Positions 22,535 through 40,000 of a stretch of 64,000 nt of DNA are shown in pieces (the first letter of the stretch is position 1; every line of letters starts with the position of its first letter). The position numbers and the translations under genes are program-made. The notes beneath the pieces are model-generated. The model did no database searches and had not been told where the DNA came from. It saw only the letters and a program-made list of their open reading frames with translations. The DNA comes from an uncultured Verrucomicrobiota bacterium. GTDB lineage: Bacteria; Verrucomicrobiota; Kiritimatiellia; CAIVKH01. The stretch covers positions 16,404 through 80,403 of the forward strand of contig CALMYG010000027.1 in NCBI GenBank assembly GCA_937873455.1. The letters are read 5' to 3'.

Positions 22535-23242
22535 ATGGAAAATACTGCAATAATCGTAGCGCTGGATGTTGCCACGCGATCGGAGTTGATGGACGCATTC
22601 AAGCCCTTGCCCCCCGAAATTGCATGGTACAAAGTCGGGTTGGAATGCTTTGGTGCTGAGGGCCCCAATGCGCTGGAACCGCTAAAATCGGCCGGAAAAC
22701 GGATATTTTTAGACCTCAAGCTTCACGACATTCCCCGCACCGTGGAAAAAGCGGTGGCGGCAATCAGCGCGCATGGCGTTGATTTACTCACGGTGCATGC
22801 GTCCGGCGGTCCCGCAATGCTGAAGGCGGCGGCTGAAGCGGCTAAATCCCGGGCCGGTTCCCGCCCGTTACGCCTGTTGGCGGTAACGGTTTTAACCAGC
22901 CTGGATCAGGCGGATTTATCAGCGATCGGGGTCGACCGGAATCCCGCCGATCATGCGGTTGCCCTCGCGGAATTGGCGGTTTCCTGCGGTATCGATGGCG
23001 TGGTGTGTTCGGTGCATGAAGCTGCGCGTATTCGCCGCGCGGTGGGTCCGGAAGCGTTGATGGTCACACCGGGTATTCGCCTGCCCGGGGAAGCGGTGGG
23101 CGACCAAAAACGCATAGCGACCCCCCGTGAAGCGCACCAAGCCGGCGCTACACATATCGTCGTGGGCCGCCCTATCCTCGGCTCGCCGGATCCGGCGGCC
23201 GCCTACCAGGCCATCGTGCGCGACTTGAAGGGCGCCGCGTGA
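22535..23242 (+). CDS. pyrF: Orotidine-5'-phosphate decarboxylase
   Basis: A 235-residue enzyme for the last step of UMP synthesis. The catalytic DLKLHDIPRTV is at 60-70 (Asp60, Lys62, Asp65), with IVALDVATR at the N-terminus, LLTVHASGG, TPGIRLPGEAVGDQKR and HIVVGRPILGSPDPAAAY at the C-terminal phosphate site. Length fits the bacterial group I family. It is transcribed away from the rRNA promoter and converges with the uncharacterised gene ending at 23333. Other pyrimidine genes (pyrG, carA, carB) are in the window but not in this unit. Confidence 0.94.
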   Translation: MENTAIIVALDVATRSELMDAFKPLPPEIAWYKVGLECFGAEGPNALEPLKSAGKRIFLDLKLHDIPRTVEKAVAAISAHGVDLLTVHASGGPAMLKAAAEAAKSRAGSRPLRLLAVTVLTSLDQADLSAIGVDRNPADHAVALAELAVSCGIDGVVCSVHEAARIRRAVGPEALMVTPGIRLPGEAVGDQKRIATPREAHQAGATHIVVGRPILGSPDPAAAYQAIVRDLKGAA

Positions 23243-23256
23243 TGGTGTGCCGGACC

Positions 23257-23281
23257 GTGACGTCAGTTGGCGGGACGTCAC
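23257..23281 (+). terminator. Candidate terminator hairpin after pyrF
   Basis: GTGACGTC and GACGTCAC form a perfect 8 bp stem around a 9-base loop just after the pyrF stop. The following T-tract is weak (TTGTGCGTTTGT), so the call is tentative. Confidence 0.35.
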
Positions 23282-23332
23282 TTGTGCGTTTGTAGCACTC
23301 GCTTCAGTATGTCCCGAAATATACCACCCGGT

Positions 23333-23737
23333 TCACTCCGAGTTCGCGGGGCCATGCACGGATAAGGGAACGTGCATCACCAATTCTTCGCGATACCGCT
23401 TTCCGCCATCATAGAATTGCTGGAATTTCGTATCGATGAAATGCCGCTCCATGCGATTACGGGTGAAGTTGCAGTGGGCGAAAATTACAAACCATTTGTG
23501 AATGGCGGGAATCATGTCCGGAGGCACGTTTTCGCCGAGCAGATAAAAACCGCCAATGTGATCGAAATGTTTGATCGGCTTGCCCTGGGCATCACCGGCG
23601 GAGAACAAGGTGTCAAGCCGCCCGTTGACGCTCTTGGCCAACCAGATTTTGATCGGCTTGTCACCAATCAACTGATCGAGCTTTTTCTTGAAGTCTTCCT
23701 TGGTGAGCAGGTTCGGCGTTAATTTTTCCTTCGCCAT
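23333..23737 (-). CDS. Protein of unknown function (134 residues)
   Basis: A cytoplasmic-looking protein with no signal peptide or membrane segment: lysine-rich start (MAKEKLTPNLLTKEDFKKKLDQLIG), a middle with FDHIGGFYLLGENVPPDMIPAIHKWFVIFAHCNF, then NRMERHFIDTKFQQFYDGGKRYREELVMHVPL. I do not recognise the family. The sense frame has natural composition and it is packed 18 bp after the SnoaL-like gene on the same strand, which supports it being real. It is last in a possible helicase, SnoaL-like, unknown unit. Confidence 0.6.
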   Translation of the reverse strand: MAKEKLTPNLLTKEDFKKKLDQLIGDKPIKIWLAKSVNGRLDTLFSAGDAQGKPIKHFDHIGGFYLLGENVPPDMIPAIHKWFVIFAHCNFTRNRMERHFIDTKFQQFYDGGKRYREELVMHVPLSVHGPANSE

Positions 23738-23755
23738 GGCGCACCTCCGTGACGG

Positions 23756-24343
23756 TTACAACCGCGCGCGTATGTTGCGTATCAACCAACCAACAAAGGG
23801 AAAGTGTTCGTAAAGCCCGCCGGCGGCATCCCAGTAGTCTTGATGAAGGATGACGCGTCCGGCTTCGTTGATGCGAAGGTGGGTGATGCCGATGGAAGAC
23901 CAAACCTCACCCGGGCGGGCGCGCTTGGGCACGACATGCATATCCCAGCGCACGTAATACCCTTGGTCCGTGTAGGCGATATCCTTGATTTCCACCCGGC
24001 AGGATTGAACGTGGCCGGCGGTGGTGAGCATATAGTCGAGCAGGGTCGCTTGGTCGGTAATGGTCTTGACGGTGTCGTTGAACCAAATGGAATCGTCGTA
24101 CACGCGGGGAAGCAGCTCGCGCACCCGCGCTTCGGTTAGATCGCTCCAGAGTGATTTGAACCGGGCGAATGCTTCCGCTTCCTCAGGGGAGTTTGGCGTC
24201 ACCCACGGTACACGGGCGGCATCGGTGAGGGCCAGGGCGTCCGCGTACGAAACGGCCGATTCGACCGGTTGGCGATCGACGTAAGCGATCAAACCCGCCA
24301 GTGCCGCCACCGCCAGGATCATGATGACTGTGCAGCGTTTCAT
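23756..24343 (-). CDS. Membrane-anchored SnoaL/NTF2-like protein
   Basis: A 195-residue protein read from MKRCTVIM, with an N-terminal hydrophobic segment (about 5-20: VIMILAVAALAGLIAYV) that could be an anchor or signal. The rest resembles the NTF2-like/SnoaL alpha+beta cone: FKSLWSDLTEARVRELLPRVYDDSIWFNDTVKTI, YYVRWDMHVVPKRARPGEVWSSIGITHLRINEAGRVILHQDYWDAAGGLYEHFP. The stretch ending DYWD is typical of this fold. No catalytic role can be assigned. A longer reading to 24412 would run into the helicase gene and is rejected. It lies 35 bp after the helicase. Confidence 0.65.
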   Translation of the reverse strand: MKRCTVIMILAVAALAGLIAYVDRQPVESAVSYADALALTDAARVPWVTPNSPEEAEAFARFKSLWSDLTEARVRELLPRVYDDSIWFNDTVKTITDQATLLDYMLTTAGHVQSCRVEIKDIAYTDQGYYVRWDMHVVPKRARPGEVWSSIGITHLRINEAGRVILHQDYWDAAGGLYEHFPFVGWLIRNIRARL

Positions 24344-24378
24344 GCTAGCATTAAGATACACGCTTGGAGCGCGTTCGC

Positions 24379-25818
24379 CTATGGCTTCTTCTTGAATTTT
24401 TTCTTGGCCCACGGGCGGGACTTTCCTTGCGCCCCGGCGGGTCGCCCGAATCGATACGGCTTCTTCCGCGGACCCGCCCGCAGACGGTGGTGTTCATCGG
24501 GATGTATCCCGATGGCATCGGGCCCGCTTTCGTTTTGTTGGCCAAGCATCATGGAAAGCAAGCGCGCCGCCAATTCCTCCGGCGGATAATCGTCCTGAAA
24601 ACTCCGGGTGACTTCGCGGGCTTCCTCGGCGACTTTGGCGTCGGCGAGTTGATCCCGCAACCGGGCGAGCCGGTTGAGTCGCAGCGTCCGGCGATTGGGA
24701 ATGTGGCCTGCCTCCATGCGCGAACCGGTGTCGCGCTGGATGTACTCAATTTGCCGGTATTCGCGCGGGGTAACCAGGGTCAGGGCCAGCCCCTTGCGGC
24801 CGGCCCGCCCGGTGCGGCCAATGCGATGGATGTAACTCTTGCTGTCGAAGGGAATGTGATAGTTGAACACGAGGGAAACTTCGGCAACGTCCAGCCCGCG
24901 GGCGGCGACATCGGTCGCGACCAGCAACTCGAAATCGCCCCGGCGAAATCCCGCCATGACTTTATTGCGGGCTGCCTGTTCCATATCACCATGCAGGGCC
25001 TGGGCTAAAAATCCCCGGGTGCCGAGAAACATGCACAATTCGTCCACCTCCAACCGGGTACGGCAGAAAACGATGGCCTTTTCCGGGTCGAGATCTTCAA
25101 TCAGGCGAACGACGGCTTCTTTGCGTTCTTCCTCCTCGACCACGAAATAGCGTTGTTGGATGTCTTTATTGGCCGACTCATGAGCGCCGTGGGTTTTGAT
25201 ATGGGCGGGATCGCGCAGCGTGGCCTCGGCAAGCTTGCGGATCGGGTCGGGCATGGTGGCGGAAAACAGGAGGGTCTGGCGGTCCTGCGGCAGGAAGGAA
25301 AAAATCGCTTTCACATCATCCAGAAAACCCATGTCGAGCATTTCATCGGCTTCATCCAGGACAATAACCGAGGGTTTGAAGTTTTTGAGTTGCCCGCTTT
25401 TGAGGAGGTCCAGCATGCGCCCGGGCGTGGCGACGACGGCCTGGCATCCGCCATTGGCGAGCTTGAGCTGGCGGGTGTAGGACTGGCCGCCGGTCACCGC
25501 CACCGACCGAACACCGGCGTGGTGGCCGAGTTTGTAGATTTCATCGCTGACCTGGGCGGCCAATTCCCGGGTCGGCGCGATAACCAGCAATTCAACCCCG
25601 CCCCGTTGGTGCATCCGCTGCATGGCCGGTAAACAAAACGCGGCGGTCTTTCCGGTGCCGGTGTGGGCCTGGGCGATCAGATCGCGGCCCTGAAGAATCA
25701 GCGGAATCACCGCCTCCTGAATCGGACTGGGCTGCCGGAACCCGGCCTCCCGGATACCGCGAATCAGGGCGTCGTTAAAACCAAAAGCGTCAAAGGTGAA
25801 GGGTATTTCTTGTTTCAT
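24379..25818 (-). CDS. DEAD-box ATP-dependent RNA helicase
   Basis: A 479-residue helicase with all core motifs: Q motif (GFRQPSPIQ, 26-34), motif I AHTGTGKT (51-58), PTRELA, TPGR, motif II DEAD (155-158), motif III SAT (186-188), and HRIGRTGRAGR (motif VI). The C-terminal tail after about 420 is basic and low-complexity (RAGPRKKPYRFGRPAGAQGKSRPWAKKKFKKKP), as in RhlE/CshA-type enzymes that act in ribosome assembly, cold growth and mRNA decay. It is divergent from typA, another ribosome-linked factor, with about 155 bp of shared upstream DNA. Confidence 0.92.
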   Translation of the reverse strand: MKQEIPFTFDAFGFNDALIRGIREAGFRQPSPIQEAVIPLILQGRDLIAQAHTGTGKTAAFCLPAMQRMHQRGGVELLVIAPTRELAAQVSDEIYKLGHHAGVRSVAVTGGQSYTRQLKLANGGCQAVVATPGRMLDLLKSGQLKNFKPSVIVLDEADEMLDMGFLDDVKAIFSFLPQDRQTLLFSATMPDPIRKLAEATLRDPAHIKTHGAHESANKDIQQRYFVVEEEERKEAVVRLIEDLDPEKAIVFCRTRLEVDELCMFLGTRGFLAQALHGDMEQAARNKVMAGFRRGDFELLVATDVAARGLDVAEVSLVFNYHIPFDSKSYIHRIGRTGRAGRKGLALTLVTPREYRQIEYIQRDTGSRMEAGHIPNRRTLRLNRLARLRDQLADAKVAEEAREVTRSFQDDYPPEELAARLLSMMLGQQNESGPDAIGIHPDEHHRLRAGPRKKPYRFGRPAGAQGKSRPWAKKKFKKKP

Positions 25819-25975
25819 GGGACTCGACGGAATACTTGGATGGTCGCGGGGTAAGGCGACCGGTTACTTCATTTCAGCAGACTACGGACGAGCGCCGCGA
25901 CTGTCAACGCGCGTTCCGGGCTTGCCTTTATGCCCTTTGGCCCTACACTCCCGCGCCCGACACCCAAAGGATGCC

Positions 25976-29839
<3,864 letters not shown>

Positions 29840-29991
29840 AGACGCTCTTGCTCCTCTTTTTTTACCAAGCTTCTAACGCCTTAACCCGGGCTAAACAATC
29901 GTAAAACACTGGCGTGCAAAGAAAAACGTTTTACGCAAATCCGGGTTTTCCGGCCCCGGAAACTGCCCGTCCACCGCGCCGAAACAGCTTC

Positions 29992-30064
29992 GTCATGTCG
30001 AGCGAAGTCGAGACATCTCAGCCTATGGATGCTGCCGAGATGCCTCGACTTCGCTCGGCATGAC
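29992..30064. repeat. 73 bp inverted-repeat element (GTCATGTCGAGCGAAGTCGAG type)
   Basis: Two 28-base arms (29992-30019 and 30037-30064) are reverse complements at 26 of 28 positions around a 17-base loop. It sits in the 287 bp gap between hppA and cinA, where no gene is seen. Elements with this CGAGCGAAGTCGAG core recur in many bacterial genomes (recollection). Confidence 0.75.
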
Positions 30065-30126
30065 CGTGGAAGCGACCTGCGTTCTTGGTGCACACCCATT
30101 GTTATGTCAGGCGTTCACGTAACGAG

Positions 30127-31364
30127 CTACCGGCGCGAACTGTAGCCCAGTCGGCGACGCAGTAGATCCAGGGCCAGGGTAGCGGAGGCTTCGCGAATGA
30201 TCCCGCGTCCCCCACCCAACCGCAATTCATCAACCTCCGTCCCTTCCGGCCCCGCGACGGCGATAAAGACCAATCCGACCGGTTTTTCCGGCGTGCCGCC
30301 ATCCGGCCCGGCAATCCCGGTAACCGCCACCCCGTAGTCGGCGCGCAAACGCTCCCGCACGCCTTCGGCCATGCCCCGGGCGACCGCCGCGCTGACCGCC
30401 CCCTCCGCCGCCAACGTTGCCGCGTCCACACCCAGCACGCTGACCTTTACTTCATTGGCATACGCAATGACGCCGCCGCAAAACACCGCCGAACTGCCCG
30501 GCAAAGCCGTGATCCGCTCCCCGATCATTCCGCCGGTGCAGGACTCGGCCACCGCCACCGTCGCCGCCCGTGCCCGCAACTGCTGAAAAACGGTTTCCTC
30601 CACGGTCTCATCCTGTTCGGAATACACCGCGCGCCCCAGAACGTCGCGTACCAAAGCCACCCCTTGGTCAAAATCCGATTCCGCACCGGGCTGTTCGCTT
30701 AAACGCACGGTCACCCGAGCCGGCATTGCGCAGTACGCAACCTCCAGCGCCAGTTCCGCAAACCCCCGCGCGTTCAGCGCAGCGGCAATGTCCGACTCCC
30801 CCATCCCGCTGACCTGAAAAACCGCTCGGCGCCCGGAACGCGCGACCCCCAAAGCCTCCAGCCAGGGCAGCACATGGTCCCTCATCACGCCTTGAAATTC
30901 CCGGGGCGGCCCCGGCAGCAAAAACACATGCCGACCCTCCCGCTCCAAGTGTTCCCCCGGGGCCAGGCCGTGCCGGTTTTCCAATACCCCAGCCCCCTCC
31001 ACCACCAGGGCATGACGCTCCACCATCGCATTGAGCGGCTTGTTCCGGCGACGATAGGCCTCCACCACGTGCCGCCGGGAAGGTTCGTGCATGATCAGCT
31101 TGGCCCCCAGCCATTCCGCCGCCACCTCGCGGGTCACGTCATCCGTGGTGGGTCCCAGTCCGCCGGTCACGATCACCACCGCACAGCGGCGTGATGCCTC
31201 CACCAGCGCGTCGCGGATGGCCGCGCTGTCGTCGGGAACCGTGGTATCGCGGCGGAGCGTCCAGCCCAGGTCGTGCAGCGCGGCGCCCAGCCACCGCGCA
31301 TGACCGTTCACCACCCCGCCGTTCAGCAACTCCGCGCCGGTGGTGACCAGCTCCAGCTCCGGAC

Positions 31365-31368
<4 letters not shown>
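30127..31368 (-). CDS. cinA: CinA family protein (MoCF-like domain plus nicotinamide-nucleotide amidase domain)
   Basis: A 413-residue, two-domain protein. The N-terminal MoCF-like domain shows ELVTTGAELLNGGVVNGHARWLGAALHDLG and VTGGLGPTTDDVTREVAAEWLG; the C-terminal PncC-type domain shows TVAVAESCTGGMIGERITALPGSSAVFCGGVIAYANEVK and GVAVTGIAGPDGGTPEKPVGLVFIAV. Family members cleave ADP-ribose-like pyrophosphates and deamidate NMN, which recycles pyridine nucleotides. The start is the ATG at 31368, which overlaps the galE TGA as ATGA; a longer reading would run further into galE. Confidence 0.92.
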
Positions 31369-34266
<2,898 letters not shown>

Positions 34267-34290
34267 TGCTTGATCAACAAACAGAACGTC

Positions 34291-34364
34291 GCCGGACACA
34301 GAGGTCCGGCCTACAACCCCTTGGTGGACCGCACCCCGCTGTAGGCCGCCCCTCCGTGGGCGGC
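34291..34364. repeat. Paired hairpin repeat (GTAGGCCG / ACAGAG-loop family)
   Basis: Between pyrG and carA two 20-base hairpins: GCCGGAC-ACAGAG-GTCCGGC (34291-34310) followed by CTACAA, and GTAG followed by GCCGCCC-CTCCGT-GGGCGGC (34345-34364). Stems differ from the MITE hairpins, but the loops and the CTAC/GTAG flanks are alike. Confidence 0.7.
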
Positions 34365-34390
34365 GTGGCCCCGCATGAAATAACCTCACC

Positions 34391-35476
34391 ATGAAAGCAC
34401 TCATCGCATTGGAAGACGGCGCCACCTTTGAGGGCGAATCCTTCACCGGCCCCGGCGAGGTCGAGGGCGAACTCGTCTTCAACACCTCCATGACCGGGTA
34501 CCAGGAAATTCTCACCGATCCCTCCTACAACGGTCAGATCGTGACCATGACTTACCCGCTGATCGGCAATTACGGCGTCAACCACGAAGACAACGAATCG
34601 TACCAGCCGCATGCCCGAGGCCTGATTGTCGGCGAAGTCAGCCGCATCACCAGCAATTGGCGCGCCGACCGGTCGCTGCCCGATTACCTCAAGCACCATG
34701 GCATTCTCGGCATTCATCAGGTGGACACCCGCGCCATCACCTTTCACATACGATCGCGCGGGGCGATGAAGTGCGTGATGTCGTCCATCGACACCGACGC
34801 GGCCTCCCTCGTCGAAAAGGCCCGGAAATCGCCGGGCCTCGTCGGCCGCGACCTCTGCACCGAAGTCAGCGCCAAACAGCCGTATGTCTTTGCCGGTTCG
34901 GAAAACAATCCGCGCAAGGTGGCGGTCATTGATTGCGGCATCAAGACCAACCAGCTCCGCATTCTCAGCGCTCTTGGCTGCCGCCTGCATGTGTTTCCCA
35001 ATCGCTTTCGCGCCGATGACATCAAGGCGCTCAAGCCGGACGGCTTCTTCATTTCCAACGGCCCCGGCGACCCGGAAGGCGTGCCCGAGACCGTCCGCGA
35101 GCTGCGCGAAATTATCACCAGCGGCATCCCCACCTTCGGCATTTGCTTCGGCCATCAGCTCACCGGTCTCGCCCTCGGCGGCAAAACCTTCAAACTCAAG
35201 TTCGGCCATCGCGGCGGCAACCAGCCGGTGATTGAACTCGCCACCGGACGGGTGGACATCACCTCGCAGAACCACGGCTTCGCGGTGGACAAAGAATCCC
35301 TGCCCGCGGACGTGGAAACCACCCACATCAACTTGAACGACCAGACCTCGGAAGGCCAGCGCCACAAAAAATTGCCGGTGTTCTCCGTGCAGTACCACCC
35401 AGAAGCCGCGCCCGGCCCCAACGACGCCGCCCACCTCTTCGAGCGATTCATCACGCTGATCGACGCAAAAAGCTGA
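34391..35476 (+). CDS. carA: Carbamoyl-phosphate synthase small subunit (glutaminase)
   Basis: A 361-residue subunit that hydrolyses glutamine and feeds ammonia to CarB. The N-terminal CarA domain shows [41 protein letters not shown] and QVDTRAIT. The amidotransferase domain has [37 protein letters not shown] with Cys252, and [12 protein letters not shown] with the triad His and Glu. guaA starts 4 bp downstream, and carB follows guaA, so the two CarAB subunits flank guaA rather than being adjacent. Confidence 0.95.
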   Translation: MKALIALEDGATFEGESFTGPGEVEGELVFNTSMTGYQEILTDPSYNGQIVTMTYPLIGNYGVNHEDNESYQPHARGLIVGEVSRITSNWRADRSLPDYLKHHGILGIHQVDTRAITFHIRSRGAMKCVMSSIDTDAASLVEKARKSPGLVGRDLCTEVSAKQPYVFAGSENNPRKVAVIDCGIKTNQLRILSALGCRLHVFPNRFRADDIKALKPDGFFISNGPGDPEGVPETVRELREIITSGIPTFGICFGHQLTGLALGGKTFKLKFGHRGGNQPVIELATGRVDITSQNHGFAVDKESLPADVETTHINLNDQTSEGQRHKKLPVFSVQYHPEAAPGPNDAAHLFERFITLIDAKS

Positions 35477-35480
35477 CGCC

Positions 35481-37025
35481 ATGGCCCACGACTGGATCGC
35501 CATTCTCGATTTCGGGTCGCAATACACCCAACTCATCGCCCGCCGCCTGCGCGAGCAACAGGTGTACTGCGAAATCCTGCGCTTCGACACCCCGGCCGCG
35601 AAAATCGCCGAACGTTCACCCCGCGGCATCGTGCTCTCCGGCGGACCGGCCAGCGTCTACGATGCCAAAGGCCCGCGCCCCGACCCCGCCCTCTTCGCGC
35701 TCGACCTCCCGATATTCGGCATCTGCTACGGCATGCAGCTCATGGCCCAGGAACTCGGCGGGCGCGTGGACAAAGGCCAACACCGCGAATTCGGCTATGC
35801 GGAAATCGATGTCGTTGATCCCCAACCGCTTTTCGGCGGCCTGCCCGCGAAGCTGCAGGTTTGGATGAGCCACGGCGACCAGGTCGGCCAACTGCCACCC
35901 GGCTTCCGTGCGGTGGCCAAAACCGGAAGCTGTCCCGTTGCCGCTATGGCTGACGCCGCCAACCGTCGCTTCGGCGTGCAGTTTCATCCCGAGGTTGTTC
36001 ACACGCCGCAGGGTGTCCACCTGCTGCGTCACTTTCTGTTCGATGTTTGCGGCTGTGCCGGCGATTGGAAAATGTCCAGCTTCATCGAAGAAAGCATCGC
36101 GAACATTCGGGCAACGGTCGGCGACGGGCACGTGCTCTGCGGTCTGAGCGGCGGGGTCGATTCGTCCGTGGTCGCGGCGTTGCTGCACAAAGCCATCGGC
36201 CCGCAACTGCATTGCGTATTTGTCGACAACGGCGTTTGTCGCTTCGGCGAAACCGAACAAGTGCAGCAACTGTTTGGCGATGCCCTGGGCGTTGATCTTC
36301 ATATCGCTAAAGCCGGAGAAACCTTTTTATCCCAACTCGCCGGCGTCATTGATCCCGAACAAAAGCGTAAAATCATCGGCAAGACTTTCATCGATGTCTT
36401 TTCCGAGCAGGCGCGCCTCCTTGGAAAAGACATTGCCTTCCTCGCCCAAGGCACCTTGTATCCCGACGTGATTGAAAGCATTTCCCCCATCGGCGGGCCT
36501 TCCGCCACCATCAAGAGCCATCACAACGTCGGCGGATTGCCGCCCGACCTGAAATTCAAACTCATCGAACCGTTGCGCGAGTTGTTCAAGGACGAAGTCC
36601 GGGCGCTGGGTCGCGAATTGGGTTTGCCTTCGAGCCTCGTTGACCGCCAACCCTTTCCCGGCCCCGGCCTCGCCGTGCGCATTCTCGGCGAAGTCACCGC
36701 CGAACGCGTCGCCATCCTGCAACAGGCCGATATCCGGGTGCAGGAGGAAGTCCAGAAATTGGAGAACTACCGCGACATCTGGCAGTCGTTCGCCGTACTC
36801 CTGCCGGTACAATCGGTGGGGGTCATGGGCGACGACCGCACCTACGAGAATGTCATCGCCGTCCGCGCCGTGCGCAGCCTCGACGGCATGACCGCCGAAT
36901 GGTACCGTTTGCCCTACGACACGCTGGACCGCATTTCCACCCGCATCATCAACGAAGTTCGCGGCGTCAACCGCGTCGTGTACGACATCAGCTCCAAACC
37001 CCCGGCCACGATTGAGTGGGAGTAG
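35481..37025 (+). CDS. guaA: GMP synthase (glutamine-hydrolysing)
   Basis: A 514-residue enzyme converting XMP to GMP. The class I amidotransferase domain has [42 protein letters not shown] with Cys82 and [14 protein letters not shown]. The ATP pyrophosphatase domain has LSGGVDSSV (223-229 the P-loop). The C-terminal dimerisation domain shows [15 protein letters not shown] and ends PPATIEWE, the usual terminus. It is inserted between carA and carB: 4 bp after carA and 5 bp before carB. The only purine step in an otherwise pyrimidine row, linked by glutamine chemistry. Confidence 0.96.
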   Translation: MAHDWIAILDFGSQYTQLIARRLREQQVYCEILRFDTPAAKIAERSPRGIVLSGGPASVYDAKGPRPDPALFALDLPIFGICYGMQLMAQELGGRVDKGQHREFGYAEIDVVDPQPLFGGLPAKLQVWMSHGDQVGQLPPGFRAVAKTGSCPVAAMADAANRRFGVQFHPEVVHTPQGVHLLRHFLFDVCGCAGDWKMSSFIEESIANIRATVGDGHVLCGLSGGVDSSVVAALLHKAIGPQLHCVFVDNGVCRFGETEQVQQLFGDALGVDLHIAKAGETFLSQLAGVIDPEQKRKIIGKTFIDVFSEQARLLGKDIAFLAQGTLYPDVIESISPIGGPSATIKSHHNVGGLPPDLKFKLIEPLRELFKDEVRALGRELGLPSSLVDRQPFPGPGLAVRILGEVTAERVAILQQADIRVQEEVQKLENYRDIWQSFAVLLPVQSVGVMGDDRTYENVIAVRAVRSLDGMTAEWYRLPYDTLDRISTRIINEVRGVNRVVYDISSKPPATIEWE

Positions 37026-37030
37026 CACAT

Positions 37031-40000
37031 ATGCCAAAACGCACCGACATTCATAAAATCATGATCATTGGCTCCGGGCCGATCGTCATTGGCCAAGCCT
37101 GTGAATTTGACTATTCCGGCACCCAGGCCTGCAAGGCCCTGCGCGAGGAAGGCTACGAGGTGGTGCTGATCAACAGCAATCCCGCCACCATCATGACCGA
37201 CCCGGAAACCGCCGACCGCACCTACGTCGAGCCGATTACTCCGGAGGCGGTGATCAAAATCATCGAGAAGGAACGCCCGGACGCCCTTCTCCCCACCCTC
37301 GGCGGCCAGACCGCGCTCAACACCGCCCTTGAAGTCGCGGCCACCGGCGCGCTGGAAAAATACGGCGTCGAATTGATCGGCGCGAAAGTCGATGTCATCA
37401 AACGCGCCGAAGACCGCATCCTGTTCAAGGAGGCGATGGTTGACGCCAAGGTCGAATGCCTGAAAAGCAAGTTGGTCAGCACCCTCGAGGAGGCGGAAGC
37501 GGTGGCGGAGGAAATCGGCTTCCCCATCATCATCCGCCCCAGCTTCACCCTCGGCGGCACCGGCGGCGGCACGGCCTACAACCTGGAAGAACTCAAACGC
37601 ATCACCTACGGCGGCCTCAAAGCCAGCTTGAACCACACCGTGTTGCTGGAAGAATCCATCCTCGGCTGGAAAGAGTTCGAACTCGAAGTCATGCGCGACC
37701 GCAAGGACAATGTGGTCATCGTCTGCTCCATCGAAAACGTGGACCCGATGGGCATTCACACCGGCGACAGCGTCACCGTCGCCCCGGTGCAAACCTTGAC
37801 CGACCGCGAATACCAGCTCATGCGCGACGCGGCCATCCGGGTGATGCGGGTGATCGGCGTGGAAACCGGCGGCTCCAACGTGCAGTTCGCGGTGAATCCA
37901 CAAAACGGCCGCATGGTGGTCATCGAGATGAACCCGCGCGTCTCGCGCAGTTCCGCCCTCGCCTCCAAAGCCACCGGCTTCCCCATCGCCAAAATCGCCG
38001 CGAAACTCGCGGTCGGGTACACCCTGGACGAAATCCCCAACGACATCACCCGCGAAACTCCGGCTTCATTCGAACCGACGCTCGATTACTGCGTGGTGAA
38101 ATTTCCGCGCTTCGCCTTTGAGAAATTCGCCGGGGCCGAAGCCATTCTCGGCGTAAGCATGAAATCGGTCGGCGAGACCATGGCCATCGGCGCCAACTTC
38201 AAGGAGGCCTACCAGAAGGCCCTGCGCGGACTCGAAATCGGCGTGGACGGCTACGACCTCAAGCTGGAGGCCAAGGTCGCCAACATCGAGGACATCGAAG
38301 GCGAATTGAAGAAACACCGGGCCGACCGGCATTTCCTGATCAAGCGCGCCTTGAAGATGGGCATTCCTCCGGACCGCGTCGCCGAACTGACCAAGTTCGA
38401 CCCCTGGTTCATCGACCAGTTCATGCAAATCATCGAGAAGGAACACGAAATCCTCGCCCAACCGAAAGACCGTCCGCTCGACAATGACCTGCTCAAGTCG
38501 GCCAAACGCATCGGGTTTTCCGATCGGCAAATCGCCGCACTGCGCGGGGATGCTTCCGAACACGCCCTCCGCGAGCAACGCAAAGCCGCCGGTATCAAGC
38601 CGGTGTACCGGCTGGTCGACACCTGCGCCGCCGAATTCGAGGCTTATACGCCATATTTTTATTCCGCCTACCAGACCATGGACCAGTCGCGGGTGACCGA
38701 CCGCAAGAAAGTCATCATCTTGAGCAGTGGTCCCAACCGCATCGGCCAAGGTATCGAATTTGACTACTGTTGCGTCCACACCGTCAAAGCCGCCCGCGAA
38801 CTCGGCTACGAAGCCATCATGGTCAACAGCAACCCGGAAACCGTCTCCACCGACTACGACACCTCCGACAAATTGTATTTCGAGCCGCTGACGTTTGAAG
38901 ATGTGATGAACATCTATGAAAACGAAAAGCCGCTCGGCATTGTGGTCCAGATGGGCGGACAAACCCCCCTGAACCTCGCGGTGCCGCTGATGAAGGCGGG
39001 CTGCAACATTCTCGGCACCTCGCCCGACAGCATTGACATCGCCGAAGACCGGAAACGTTGCCGGGAATTGCTGAATCAACTCGGACTCCGCCAACCGGAA
39101 AGCGATACCGTCACCTCGGTGCAGGAAGCCGCCGTGGCCGCCCGCAAGATTGGCTATCCGGTGATGATCCGCCCGTCTTACGTGCTGGGCGGCCGGGCCA
39201 TGATGGTGGCCTATGGCGATCATGAACTCGGACCGTTCGTCGAGGCCGCCTTCATGGCCAGCCCCGGATTTCCCGTATTGATCGACCGTTACCTGGAACG
39301 CGCCACCGAAGTGGATGTCGATTGCCTGTGCGATGGAACCGATGTGTATATCGGCGGTGTCATGCAGCACATCGAAGTCGCCGGTATTCACTCCGGCGAC
39401 AGCGCCTGCGCCACCCCGCCCCACACCCTGCCCGAGCCGATCATCGCACAGATCAAGGATGCCTGCCGCAAAATGGCCCTGGCCCTGAATGTCAAAGGCC
39501 TGATGAACGTACAGATGGCGGTCAAGGACGGGGAGATTTACGTAATCGAAATCAATCCCCGCGCCTCGCGGACGGTTCCCTACGTCAGCAAGGCCACCGG
39601 CGTACAGCTCGCCAAGATGGCGGCGAAAATTTCATTGGGCATGACCCTGAAGGAATTGGGACTCGCCGAGCGCGATGGCGCGGTGCCGTGGTGCGCGGTC
39701 AAGGAAGCCGTGCTGCCCTTTAACCGGTTCCCCGGCGTCGATCCCATACTCGGTCCGGAAATGAAATCCACCGGTGAAGTCATGGGCATCGACCGCACCT
39801 TCGAGCTGGCTTACTGGAAAAGCCAAATCGCCGCCGGACAGAAGTTGCCCAAGGAAGGCGGCGTGTTTTTGAGCGCCCGCGATTCCGACAAACCCTGGAT
39901 GGTCGAAGTCGGGAAAAAACTCGCGGCGATGAAGTTCAAAATCATCGCCACCGAAGGCACCGCGCACGCGTTGGAAGAAGCGGGCATTCACTCCGCGGTC

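Noticed and set aside
25796..25975. N-terminal extension of TypA
   Set aside because: The standard TypA start MSYTQYRNIAIIAHVDHGK at 25976 has AAAGGA upstream; the added 60 residues are unrelated and overlap the helicase start region.
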